Assembly (NCBI RefSeq): GCF_002310495.1
Contig: NZ_CP023344.1
Location: 4,233,501-4,297,500, forward strand
Direction: 5' to 3'
DNA length: 64,000 nucleotides
DNA from: Nibricoccus aquaticus
GTDB taxonomy: Bacteria; Verrucomicrobiota; Verrucomicrobiia; Opitutales; Opitutaceae
Positions 42,385-50,646 of this stretch are shown piece by piece. The notes below the pieces were generated by a model. That model saw only the letters and a list, made by a program, of their open reading frames with translations. It did no database searches and was not told where the DNA came from. The translations under genes and the position numbers were made by a program. How positions within the stretch are numbered: the first letter of the stretch is position 1; the number at the start of each line of letters is the position of its first letter.

Positions 42385-43196
42385 GAAAGCAACGTGTCGG
42401 GGGCGGAAGGTGTTTCAAGAGCGTTCTCGGCGGGCTGATCGGCGAGGAGGACGGGGAGGTCGGTGCGCGCGGTGACGAGGATGTCGTCGAAGGCTTCGGT
42501 TTGTTTGACGCGGAGTTTGCCGAGGCGGGTGAGTTCGAGGACGGCGATGAAGGTGGCGACGAGAACGCGGAGGCTGGTTTTTTCCGGGAAGAGGTCGGAG
42601 AAGATGAACGACTTCTCTGTCTCGATGCGCTTGAGGATCGTCTCCATCTGGTCGGAGACGGTGACCTGCTCGTCTTTGATTTCGCCGACGACGAGTTTTT
42701 CGGCGAGGCGGCGGAGGACGATGTTGAAGGAGTTCCAGAGTTCGATGCGGTCGACGCCTTTGAGCGGGCGCTCGTCTTCGGTGGGAGCGAGGGTGGAGAC
42801 GAAGCGGACGAGTTTATCGCGCTGGAAGATGGCGAGTTCGTCGAGCTGGCGGGCGGCTTCCTTGAATTTTTTGTACTGAAGAAGCTGGTGAACGAGTTCC
42901 CAGCGAGGGTCCATGGCGTCGTCGTCGGTGGCGTTGGGATCGATGGCGTGGTGTCCCTTGGGGAGCAACATGCGGCTCTTAATTTCCATCAAGGTCGCGG
43001 CCATGACGAAGAACTCGCCGGCGACGTCGAGGTCGAGCTCGCGCATGGAGCGGATGACGTCGAGGTACTGGCGGGTGACCGACTCGATGGGGATGTCGTA
43101 GATGTCGATTTCGCTCTTGCGGATGAGGAAGAGGAGGAGATCGAGCGGGCCTTCGAAGGCCGGGAGTTTGATGCGGTAGTCAGCGTCGGGAACCAC
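42381..43196 (-). CDS. scpA: Segregation and condensation protein A
   Basis: ScpA is the kleisin of the bacterial SMC-ScpAB complex that organises the chromosome. The 271-residue protein starts with the SMC-binding region YRIKLPAFEGPLDLLLFLIR and the phrase DIYDIPIESVTRQYLD, then EFFVMAATLMEIKSRMLLPK. The C-terminal winged helix is SLRVLVATFIAVLELTRLGK. GTG start at 43196. No scpB or smc gene is visible in the window. It is coupled to the small gene downstream. About 234 gene-free bases lie upstream and contain three copies of GGCCAATGG. Confidence 0.94.
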   Translation of the reverse strand: MVPDADYRIKLPAFEGPLDLLLFLIRKSEIDIYDIPIESVTRQYLDVIRSMRELDLDVAGEFFVMAATLMEIKSRMLLPKGHHAIDPNATDDDAMDPRWELVHQLLQYKKFKEAARQLDELAIFQRDKLVRFVSTLAPTEDERPLKGVDRIELWNSFNIVLRRLAEKLVVGEIKDEQVTVSDQMETILKRIETEKSFIFSDLFPEKTSLRVLVATFIAVLELTRLGKLRVKQTEAFDDILVTARTDLPVLLADQPAENALETPSAPDTLLS

Positions 43197-43430
43197 GGGG
43201 CGGCGATGCTTGGGCGGGGCGGGCGGCGGGCAATGCGAAAAATGGGGCGGATAGGGCGAGGCAGAATTCGGAGGAGGAACCGCTAATGAAAAAGGCCAAT
43301 GGGGCGTTTTTAGGAAGTGCGGCTACGGCCAATGGCCTTCGCGACCGAGCGGAGACGGCCAATGGCCGTATTGGGGGGCTCGTGTTGTGCGGGCGAGCGA
43401 GGGGCTGCCGGGAGGAATTTTAGAGAAGCC

Positions 43431-44216
43431 TTACGGTTTGGCTTCTTCTGCGAGTTGCGGGAACTGCGGGTGGAGGCTGGGGAAACGTTTCAAGAGTTGG
43501 GAGTTCGGCATGCTGGTCTGGAAACGCTGATTCATCCGCTGGTTGCCGGTGGCGGTATCGCTCTTATATTCGATCAGGATTTTTTTTGCGTCAGGCGAAG
43601 GCGTGAAAGTCACAGCCAGCTCTCGAATGCCCTGCATGTAGAAGCTCTCGATGGCGCGATCAAAATCGATGAAAGCGGCGGTGGCGGCCGATTCGGAATC
43701 GAGGGATGCGAGCGACTCGGCGCGCCAGGCAGCGATCAGTTTCTCGCGCTCTTCTTTGAAAGCCGGGAGCGTGGCGGTGACCACGCCGTCTTTCACGGCG
43801 ATCACTTCGAGATGTGCGTCGATGGTCTGCTGAATCGCGCGATCAAAATTCATCCGCGCTTTTGCGAGTGCTTTGGCTTCGCGTTCGTCGAGTTGGAGGA
43901 TTTGCCGCACCGCAGGCTCTGGATTCGTCGAAATGAGCGACGGCATAAGAAAGCGGGCGAACTCTTGAGGGATGACGACCATGCCGGCCTCTTGGATTTC
44001 TTTCAGAGCGGATTCGAGGGGGACAGGCGAGGCTGCGCCGGGCGTGGGAGCGGTTGCTGTCGGAGTGAGCGGAGTAGATGAGGGAGCTGTGTGGGCGGGC
44101 GGAGTGGCTGATGGCGTGGGCGCCGGCAGCTGGGCAGGAGATTTCCAGAATGAAAATGCAGCGAAGAGGCCGAGGCCGGTGACTAGGCCGAGGATGAAGG
44201 CGGGGGCGGGCTTCAT
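43431..44216 (-). CDS. Membrane-anchored protein of unknown function
   Basis: The 261-residue product has one N-terminal hydrophobic helix (AFILGLVTGLGLFAAFSFW), then a Pro/Thr/Ser/Ala-rich linker (about 28-65), then a mostly helical soluble domain (residues 65-225, e.g. ESALKEIQEAGMVVIP, LDEREAKALAKARMNF). It is probably attached to the inner membrane with the domain outside. No family is recognised. It lies 37 bases after the RsmB-like gene, in line with lptD and rsmB. Confidence 0.7.
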   Translation of the reverse strand: MKPAPAFILGLVTGLGLFAAFSFWKSPAQLPAPTPSATPPAHTAPSSTPLTPTATAPTPGAASPVPLESALKEIQEAGMVVIPQEFARFLMPSLISTNPEPAVRQILQLDEREAKALAKARMNFDRAIQQTIDAHLEVIAVKDGVVTATLPAFKEEREKLIAAWRAESLASLDSESAATAAFIDFDRAIESFYMQGIRELAVTFTPSPDAKKILIEYKSDTATGNQRMNQRFQTSMPNSQLLKRFPSLHPQFPQLAEEAKP

Positions 44217-44253
44217 GAATTATCGACAGGACTAACGGGATTAACAGGATTAG

Positions 44254-45432
44254 TCAGAGCTCGCGGCGGAATGTGGCGGCGAAGAAGGCGTCAGTGTTGT
44301 GGGTGGCGGGGAGGATCGTGCGGGCGGGCGAGGCGGCGGTGAAGTGCGGGTGGGCGGCGTGGAAGGCGGTGGCGATGTCTTCGTTTTCGACGCGGCTGAG
44401 GGAGCAGGTGGCGTAGAGGAGGTGTCCGCCGGGGCGGACGTGGGGAGCGAAGCGGGTGAGGAGTTCGCGCTGGAGTTTCGCGGCGGAGGCGATGTCGGCT
44501 TCGGTCGTACACCATTTGAGGTGCGGCGAACGGCGCCAGGTGCCGCTGCCGGTGCAGGGGGCATCGACGAGGACGCCGTCGAACAGGCCGGCGGGTGCCG
44601 GGGAAACGGATACGTTGCGGAGGCCGGCGCGGGAGGCGCGGGTTTGAAGCTCGGCGAGGGCGGCGGGGCGGATGTCGTGGGCGGTGACGTGGCCGGTGGG
44701 ACCGAGGAGGCGGGCGAGTTGGAGGGTTTTGCCGCCGGCGCCGGCGCAGGCGTCGAGCCAGCGGGTGCCGGGTTGTGGCGCGGCGGAGGTGAGGATGAGT
44801 TGGGAGCCGAGGTCTTGAATCTCGATCAGGCCGTGGGTGTAGGCGTCGGTTTGAGTGACGTCGGATTCGGTGAGGAGTTCGAGAGCGTCGGGGATGAGAT
44901 CGGACGTGCGCCAGGTCCAGCCGCGGGCGTTGAACTCGGTGAAGACTTTTTCGGGTTTGTCGGTTTGAAGGCGGAGCCAGAGGGGGGAGCGGGTGTGGAG
45001 AGCGTCGAGGTTGGGCGACTCAAAGGCGGCGGGGCAGTGGGCGTGGAACCAGTCGGGTAGGAGTGAGGCGCGGGCGATTTCGCCGAGGTGGGCGGCTTTG
45101 GCGGCGACGGTGGGCGGCAGCTCGGGCCAGTCCGTCGGGACGAGGGCGGTTTTTAGCTGGCGGGTGGCGGGGACATCGGCGGCGAGCCAAGCGGTGGCGT
45201 GGATGGCGGTGACGTCGGAGATCGCGAGTGCGGCTTCGATCCACGGGAGGTGGCGGATGGCGGTGTAGAGGAGTTCGCGATACAGGCGGCGGTCGCGGGA
45301 GCCGAAGCGGCGTTCGCGGGCGAGGCGTTGCTGGAGGCGGGCGGGGAGATTGCGGTCGGTGCGGAGAAGTGGACGCAGTTCGGCAAAGAGCGCGAGGAAG
45401 GTGCGGGCCTGGTTGGCGGCGTGGGAATCCAT
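44254..45432 (-). CDS. rsmB: RsmB-type rRNA cytosine-5 methyltransferase
   Basis: The 392-residue protein has an N-terminal NusB-like helical part (RTFLALFAELRPLLR, LYRELLYTAIRHLPWIEAAL) and a C-terminal SAM-dependent methyltransferase. LDACAGAGGKTLQLARLL is the SAM site, VLVDAPCTGSGTWRRSPHLK carries the motif IV cysteine and HLLYATCSLSRVENED the motif VI nucleophilic cysteine. The reaction makes m5C in rRNA. RsmB (C967 of 16S in E. coli) is the best match, RsmF being the alternative. The start at 45432 is preferred over 45489 because the upstream residues are low-complexity. It follows lptD by 61 bases. Confidence 0.87.
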   Translation of the reverse strand: MDSHAANQARTFLALFAELRPLLRTDRNLPARLQQRLARERRFGSRDRRLYRELLYTAIRHLPWIEAALAISDVTAIHATAWLAADVPATRQLKTALVPTDWPELPPTVAAKAAHLGEIARASLLPDWFHAHCPAAFESPNLDALHTRSPLWLRLQTDKPEKVFTEFNARGWTWRTSDLIPDALELLTESDVTQTDAYTHGLIEIQDLGSQLILTSAAPQPGTRWLDACAGAGGKTLQLARLLGPTGHVTAHDIRPAALAELQTRASRAGLRNVSVSPAPAGLFDGVLVDAPCTGSGTWRRSPHLKWCTTEADIASAAKLQRELLTRFAPHVRPGGHLLYATCSLSRVENEDIATAFHAAHPHFTAASPARTILPATHNTDAFFAATFRREL

Positions 45433-45493
45433 TGTGGGAGAGTGCGGCGGATGCGGAAACGGAAGCCGGCGAGACGACGGCGCTCCCAAGGGA

Positions 45494-47584
45494 TTAGAAG
45501 CCGACGAGATTTATCTGGATGTGGAAGCCGAACTTACTTTCGCGGCGCTGGCCGTTGTACACGGAGATGCCGTAGCGGATGCTCCAGAGGTTATCGAGGT
45601 TCTGAGTGATGCCGTAGCTTTGCTCGATGAAGCGGTCTTTGCGGGCGTCGAAGTGGAGGCGGGCGTACGTGCCCCAAGCTTCGTTGAAGCGGTAGCGGCC
45701 TTCGGTGACGTACTCGTGAATGTTGCGGCGGAGGAAATGATTGCCGAGGTAGAGCGACCAGACTTCGCCGTCGCGGAGCGTGAAGCCGGTGTTCAATTCG
45801 CGGAGGGTGAAATCCTGCGGGGTGACGCTTTGGTAGAGGTTAAATTCGAGCCATTTGACGGGCGTGAAGGCGAGGTCGGTGTGGATGGCGGAGAAGTCTT
45901 TTTCACCAAGCTCAGGGTCAGGGAGGAAGTCGGCGGCGAAATTGACGCGGAGGAGATCGCGCGAGCCATAGCGGCGGTCGCGGGTCTGGAACGTGTTGTC
46001 GAGAGCGAGGCGGACCGTGTTGGTGGCGCGGAGGTCGTCGATGGCGCGTTGTTCGCCGAGGCCGAGCGGTTCGAGATAAGTTTGGAAGGTGCGGTCGTCG
46101 ATCGGTGGAATGTAGGCGCGGCCTTTGTTGGCTTCGGGGATGTAGCGATAGGAGAGCTTGGGCGTGATCAGATGGCGGATACCGTCGATGTCCCAGCGGT
46201 CGTTTTTGTAGCCGTAGAGTCCGCTGGCGCGGAGACTCAGATCGGCACCGACTTCGCCGAGGGTGCGGGTGTAGTCGTCTTTGCCGCCGGTGGCGCGGGA
46301 GTAGTGGGTGACGCGGGCGCCGGCGACGGGGGTGATGTTGAGCCACGCGCTGGGATTGATGGGGCGCGAGAGGCCGTAGTAAGCATCGAGGCGGTCGCTG
46401 CGGGTCGTGGGGCCGTCGTAGAGGGCGTCTTCGCGGAGGGCAGCGGCGCTGGCCTGGGCTTGTTGATAGAAGCCGAGCGGAAGGGCGGAGGGGAGGAGAT
46501 CGATGCGGACTTCGGGGAGACGCTGCTGAACGCGGTAGTAGGAATTGGGCTGGGCGCGGAGGAAGGCGGAGACGATGACGTTTTCGCCGGTGTGGGCGGC
46601 TTCGAGGAAGGTGTCGGGCTGCTGGACGGGGTAAAAATCCTGAGGGCGGAAGTCGCGGGTGATCTCGGAGTCGCTCCAGTAGGCGAACTGGCCGTTGAGG
46701 GTGAGCTTTTCCGAGAAGCGTTGGCGGTGGGTCCATTCGACGTAGCCGCGGTCTTGGGAGATGGGCTGGCGGAGAATGTCGGTGAGACGTTCGCCGTAGT
46801 CGTGGATGTATCCGGTTTTCAGTTCGCCGGAGTAGGTTTGGTCGCCTTCGCCGCGCTGGTAGCGGGCGGCGGGGCCGACGAGGAAACCGCGTTTGCTGTA
46901 GAGGCTGAGGTCGCCGCCGACCTGGACGCCGCTGGCGACAGGAAGGCGCGTGCCGATGCCGGCGTAGGCACCGAGACTGCCACGGTAGCCGACGGTGGCA
47001 TCGAGGAACGAGAAGAGGGGCTGGTTGAGGTTTTGTTCGTAGGTGATGAAGCGGAACGGGAGGACGGGGCCGACGCCGACGCGGGCGTTTTCGGCGCGGA
47101 AACTTTGTTTGGGGCGATAGACGAGGCGGTCGGCCTTGAGCACGGGGCCGGTGAGGTGGGGCTCGTGGTAGGTGAGGACAGCGTTGTTGATGGTGATTTC
47201 GTCGCGTGTGCCGCCGACGTCGGTGCCAGAGAGGTAATGAGGAAACTCGCCGAGCCTCATGCCGGTGACGCTGAAGGTGCGGTTGGTCGTGTTATAAGTG
47301 ATTTCGTCGGCGAGGAGACGCAGGGGGCCGCGGGTGAGGCGGGCGTTGCCGCGCGCGATGGCGAGGTTGGTCTTGGGGTTGAAGCGGATCTGGTCGGCTT
47401 GCAGGACGGCGTCGCCGTAGGTGAAACGGGGTTCGCTGCCGGAGGCGCGAGTGACAACGGCATCGCCGGTATCGAGGTCGCTGGTGACTTGTCCGCCGGT
47501 GAGTTCGGGGCGGATTTCCTGGGCGGACAACGGCAGAGCGGCCAGAAGGGCGGCGAACAATGGACGGAGGATGCGGCGGGTCAC
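45494..47584 (-). CDS. lptD: LptD-like outer-membrane LPS assembly protein
   Basis: The 696-residue protein has a signal peptide (RRILRPLFAALLAALPLSAQ). An OstA/LptA-like beta-jellyroll follows (about 35-170: YGDAVLQADQIRFNPKTNLA, ARGNARLTRGPLRLLADEIT), and then a long beta-barrel with repeated aromatic strands to the last residue F. LptD inserts lipopolysaccharide in the outer leaflet. Sequence divergence from proteobacterial LptD is large, but the domain order is right. A GTG at 47584 is taken as start because the only upstream alternative is a TTG at 47599. It is divergent from ppc by about 130 bases and the first of three co-directional genes. Confidence 0.82.
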   Translation of the reverse strand: MTRRILRPLFAALLAALPLSAQEIRPELTGGQVTSDLDTGDAVVTRASGSEPRFTYGDAVLQADQIRFNPKTNLAIARGNARLTRGPLRLLADEITYNTTNRTFSVTGMRLGEFPHYLSGTDVGGTRDEITINNAVLTYHEPHLTGPVLKADRLVYRPKQSFRAENARVGVGPVLPFRFITYEQNLNQPLFSFLDATVGYRGSLGAYAGIGTRLPVASGVQVGGDLSLYSKRGFLVGPAARYQRGEGDQTYSGELKTGYIHDYGERLTDILRQPISQDRGYVEWTHRQRFSEKLTLNGQFAYWSDSEITRDFRPQDFYPVQQPDTFLEAAHTGENVIVSAFLRAQPNSYYRVQQRLPEVRIDLLPSALPLGFYQQAQASAAALREDALYDGPTTRSDRLDAYYGLSRPINPSAWLNITPVAGARVTHYSRATGGKDDYTRTLGEVGADLSLRASGLYGYKNDRWDIDGIRHLITPKLSYRYIPEANKGRAYIPPIDDRTFQTYLEPLGLGEQRAIDDLRATNTVRLALDNTFQTRDRRYGSRDLLRVNFAADFLPDPELGEKDFSAIHTDLAFTPVKWLEFNLYQSVTPQDFTLRELNTGFTLRDGEVWSLYLGNHFLRRNIHEYVTEGRYRFNEAWGTYARLHFDARKDRFIEQSYGITQNLDNLWSIRYGISVYNGQRRESKFGFHIQINLVGF

Positions 47585-47715
47585 GGTTAGCGGGAGCAAA
47601 GCGGGGGAGCGGACTCAGGCAAGCCCCGCATATTGGGGGGAGGTTTGGCCCACTTTTCGCTTTTCCGGGCCGGTGCCGCTGCTCATGGTCGCGGCCCGCG
47701 ACGCCATTCCGACTC

Positions 47716-50508
47716 ATGCCATCCACTTCTTCACGGTCCAAATCCACAGCGCTTCAAGACATGGCTCAGCTTCGCGCTGAGATCCGCTCACTCGGCTCGG
47801 CGCTCGGGCGAGTCATCAGCAAACTAGAAGGGGCAGATGCTCTGGAGACGGTGGAAACGCTGCGCACGCTGGCAAAGGCGGCTCGCGGCGGCGATGAAGC
47901 GGCGGCGGGGAAACTGGCGGCGGCGGTGGCGAAGCTGACCCCGGCGCAGGCATTCACGCAGGCGATGGCGTTCACGTTGTACTTTGAACTGGTGAATCTG
48001 GCGGAGGAAAACTTCCGCGTGCTGTTGCTCAGGAAGCGCCGGGCGGCGCGATTGCTGGCTGAACCCAAGTCCGATGATGCGCGGCCGATCCGCGAGTCGA
48101 TCGAAGCGGCGGTGGTGGAATTGAAAAATCGCGGTGTAGACGCGGCGACGATGCAGGCGCTGGTGGACAGCGTGGCGATCGAACTGGTTTTCACGGCGCA
48201 TCCGACGGAATCGAAGCGGCGCACGCTGCTCACGAAGCTGCGGAGGCTGGCGGATATTTTGCGGCATCGGGCGCAGCCGGAGCAGAGCAATCCGGACTTC
48301 AACGATCCGCAGTGCGTGGAGCGCGAGATCGTTTCGCTCTGGCTTACGGACCGAAGCCGCACGGAGCGGCCGGAGGTGACGGATGAGGCGCGCACGGGGC
48401 TGTGGTATTTCGAGACGACGCTTTTCGACACGCTGCCGCGGCTGCATGTGGATATGGCGCGGGCGCTCAAGCAGCACTTCCCCGAGGTGAAACCGCCGGC
48501 GCGCTGGCTGACGTTTGGCTCGTGGATCGGCGGCGACCGCGATGGGAATCCGAATGTGACGGCGAAGGTCACATCGGATGTGTTGCTGATGCACCGCCGA
48601 CTGGCGGCGGAAAAGCTGCGTTCGGGCGTGTACGAGCTGAGCCGCTGGCTGACGATCTCGGACCGTCGGGAGCCGTTGCCGGCTGGCGTGAAGAAGCTGC
48701 TGCGCGAAAGCCGCCAGCTCTCGTCGCTCATCGAGCAGCTCAGCAGCCGGTACCCGCATGAACACTACCGCCTGTTGCTCGCGGGTCTGCGCGACCGGCT
48801 CGGGCAGACGGTGAGTGAAGTCCGCGGCGGGCAGGCGCTGGCGACTGCGGATGATGACGCGGGTAACTGTCTCACGGCGGAGGCGGTGAAGGAGACATTG
48901 CAGGCGATCCATGAGGCGCTGGCGTCGGGACGCGGTGCGTTGCTGACCGGCGGCGAATTGAAGACGGTGCGCGATCAGGCGGAGGTTTTCGGATTGCACG
49001 CATCGCGGCTCGATCTGCGCCAGCACTCGGGGCCGCACGAGGCGGCGGTGGGCGAAGTGCTCGGGCGCGCGGACTACGCGAAGCTTTCGGAAGAGGTGAA
49101 GCGCGGGCTGCTCGCCGAGGCGATCACGACGGCGAAACCGTTGACGGCGGCGAAGCTCGCGGCGTTTTCGGCGGCGACGCGCAACGTGATCGAACCGCTC
49201 GCGCTGACCGGGCATGTTTCCGCGAAGTTCGGGCCGGAGGCGCTGGGCATTTATATCATCAGCATGACGAGCGGCGTGTCCGATCTGCTCGAGGTGATGT
49301 TGCTGATGAAGCTCGCCGCCGCAGCGCCGCTCCCTATCGCGCCGCTTTTTGAGACGTTGGATGACTTGAACCGCGCGCCGGAGATTCTTTCGGAGTTGTT
49401 CACGCATCCGGTGTACGCGTCGGAGCTGGCAAAACATGCGCGGCATCAGCACGTGATGCTGGGCTACTCGGACTCGAACAAGGACTGCGGCTACCTCGCG
49501 GCGAATTGGGGGCTCTTCAAAGCGCAGGACAATATCTCGCGGGTGTGTCTCGGGCATGATGTGCGCGTGACGCTTTTCCACGGGCGCGGCGGCAGCATCG
49601 CGCGTGGCGGCGGCCCGGCGGCGAAGGCGATTCTGGCGCAGCCGATCGGGTTGCGCGACGGCGGCATACGCGTGACGGAACAGGGCGAAGTGTTGTCCAC
49701 GCGTTATCACGATCCGGATCTTGCACATCGCATCCTGGAGCAGATGGCGTACGGCGTTTTGCTCGGAGTTCACGCGGCCAAGAATCATGAACCGGCACCG
49801 ACCGAGTGGTTAAATGCGATGGAAAAAATGTCGGCGGTGGGTGTCGCCGCTTACAAGGCGCTGGTCCACGACGACCCGGATTTCCTGGCGTTCTGGAAGC
49901 AGTCCACGCCAATCGACGAGATCAGTAACTTGAAGTTCGGTTCGCGGCCGACGTTCCGCAAGAACACGACGAGCGTGGAAGATTTGAGGGCGATTCCGTG
50001 GGTGTTTTCGTGGATGCAGAGCCGGTTTGTTTTTCCGGGCTGGTTCGGGCTGGGCGCGGCGCTGGACGCAGTTTTATCGCAGGGGGCGGCGAGCAAGAAG
50101 TTGTTGCGCGAGATGTATGCGAGCTGGCCGTTTTTCAAGACGATGATCGACAACGCGCAGCTCACGCTGCGCAAAGCCGATCTGCCCATCGCGCGGCTCT
50201 ACGCGGAGCTCGTGGAGGAGCCGCGCATCAAGAAGAAGATCCTCGGCGCGCTCACGAAAGAGTTTGAGCTGACAGAGGCGGCGATCCTGGCGATCACGGG
50301 GCAGAAGCAACTGCTGTCGGACGAGCCGGTGCTCTTGAAATCCGTGCAGTTGAGAAATCCTTACATCGATCCGCTCAACTATATCCAGGTGGAGATGATC
50401 CGGCGTCTGCGCTCGGGCAAACTGAGCAAGGACGAGGACGAGGCGACGCGCGCGGTGGTGGAGCTGACGATCAACGGCATCAGCGGCGGGTTGAAGAACA
50501 CGGGGTGA
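47716..50508 (+). CDS. ppc: Phosphoenolpyruvate carboxylase
   Basis: The 930-residue enzyme adds bicarbonate to PEP to give oxaloacetate, refilling the TCA cycle. Key motifs are VFTAHPTESKRRTLL with the catalytic His near 162, SWIGGDRDGNPNVT, GYSDSNKDCGY, FHGRGGSIARGGGP around residue 620 (the flexible catalytic loop) and a conserved C-terminal end LTINGISGGLKNTG. The start at 47716 gives a normal length. A later ATG at 47761 is possible. A long minus-strand open frame inside it is a shadow. A terminator-like hairpin follows at 50520. Confidence 0.96.
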   Translation: MPSTSSRSKSTALQDMAQLRAEIRSLGSALGRVISKLEGADALETVETLRTLAKAARGGDEAAAGKLAAAVAKLTPAQAFTQAMAFTLYFELVNLAEENFRVLLLRKRRAARLLAEPKSDDARPIRESIEAAVVELKNRGVDAATMQALVDSVAIELVFTAHPTESKRRTLLTKLRRLADILRHRAQPEQSNPDFNDPQCVEREIVSLWLTDRSRTERPEVTDEARTGLWYFETTLFDTLPRLHVDMARALKQHFPEVKPPARWLTFGSWIGGDRDGNPNVTAKVTSDVLLMHRRLAAEKLRSGVYELSRWLTISDRREPLPAGVKKLLRESRQLSSLIEQLSSRYPHEHYRLLLAGLRDRLGQTVSEVRGGQALATADDDAGNCLTAEAVKETLQAIHEALASGRGALLTGGELKTVRDQAEVFGLHASRLDLRQHSGPHEAAVGEVLGRADYAKLSEEVKRGLLAEAITTAKPLTAAKLAAFSAATRNVIEPLALTGHVSAKFGPEALGIYIISMTSGVSDLLEVMLLMKLAAAAPLPIAPLFETLDDLNRAPEILSELFTHPVYASELAKHARHQHVMLGYSDSNKDCGYLAANWGLFKAQDNISRVCLGHDVRVTLFHGRGGSIARGGGPAAKAILAQPIGLRDGGIRVTEQGEVLSTRYHDPDLAHRILEQMAYGVLLGVHAAKNHEPAPTEWLNAMEKMSAVGVAAYKALVHDDPDFLAFWKQSTPIDEISNLKFGSRPTFRKNTTSVEDLRAIPWVFSWMQSRFVFPGWFGLGAALDAVLSQGAASKKLLREMYASWPFFKTMIDNAQLTLRKADLPIARLYAELVEEPRIKKKILGALTKEFELTEAAILAITGQKQLLSDEPVLLKSVQLRNPYIDPLNYIQVEMIRRLRSGKLSKDEDEATRAVVELTINGISGGLKNTG

Positions 50509-50519
50509 TGACTTGGTGC

Positions 50520-50547
50520 AGGCCTTCGGAGAAATCTCCGGTGGCCT
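50520..50547 (+). terminator. Terminator-like hairpin after ppc
   Basis: AGGCC..CGGAGA and TCTCCG..GGCCT pair over about 11 bp around a small AA loop, 12 bases after the ppc stop. A short T run (TTTT) follows only after 10 bases, so termination efficiency is uncertain. Confidence 0.5.
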
Positions 50548-50549
50548 GC

Positions 50550-50565
50550 TGGCACGTTTTCCGCA
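50550..50565 (+). promoter_or_regulatory. Weak sigma-54-like promoter before glgB
   Basis: TGGCACGTTTTCCGCA keeps the GG and GC of a -24/-12 promoter with the right spacing and two mismatches in the -12 half. It is 81 bases upstream of the glgB start. Confidence 0.3.
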
Positions 50566-50646
50566 GAGGGGAACGGGTGAAGCGCGTTCATTGCGCGCTA
50601 GACCTTCTGCCTGGATAGCACACGTTTCACCCAACCCTCGCTTCCC

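Noticed and set aside
45350-47590. 746-codon plus-strand open frame across lptD and rsmB
   Set aside because: Same artefact: Val/Ala/Gly/Glu-rich text with no motifs. The minus strand encodes a signal peptide and an LptD plan.
47824-49788. 654-codon minus-strand open frame inside ppc
   Set aside because: Arg/His-rich shadow text. The plus strand has all PEP carboxylase signatures.
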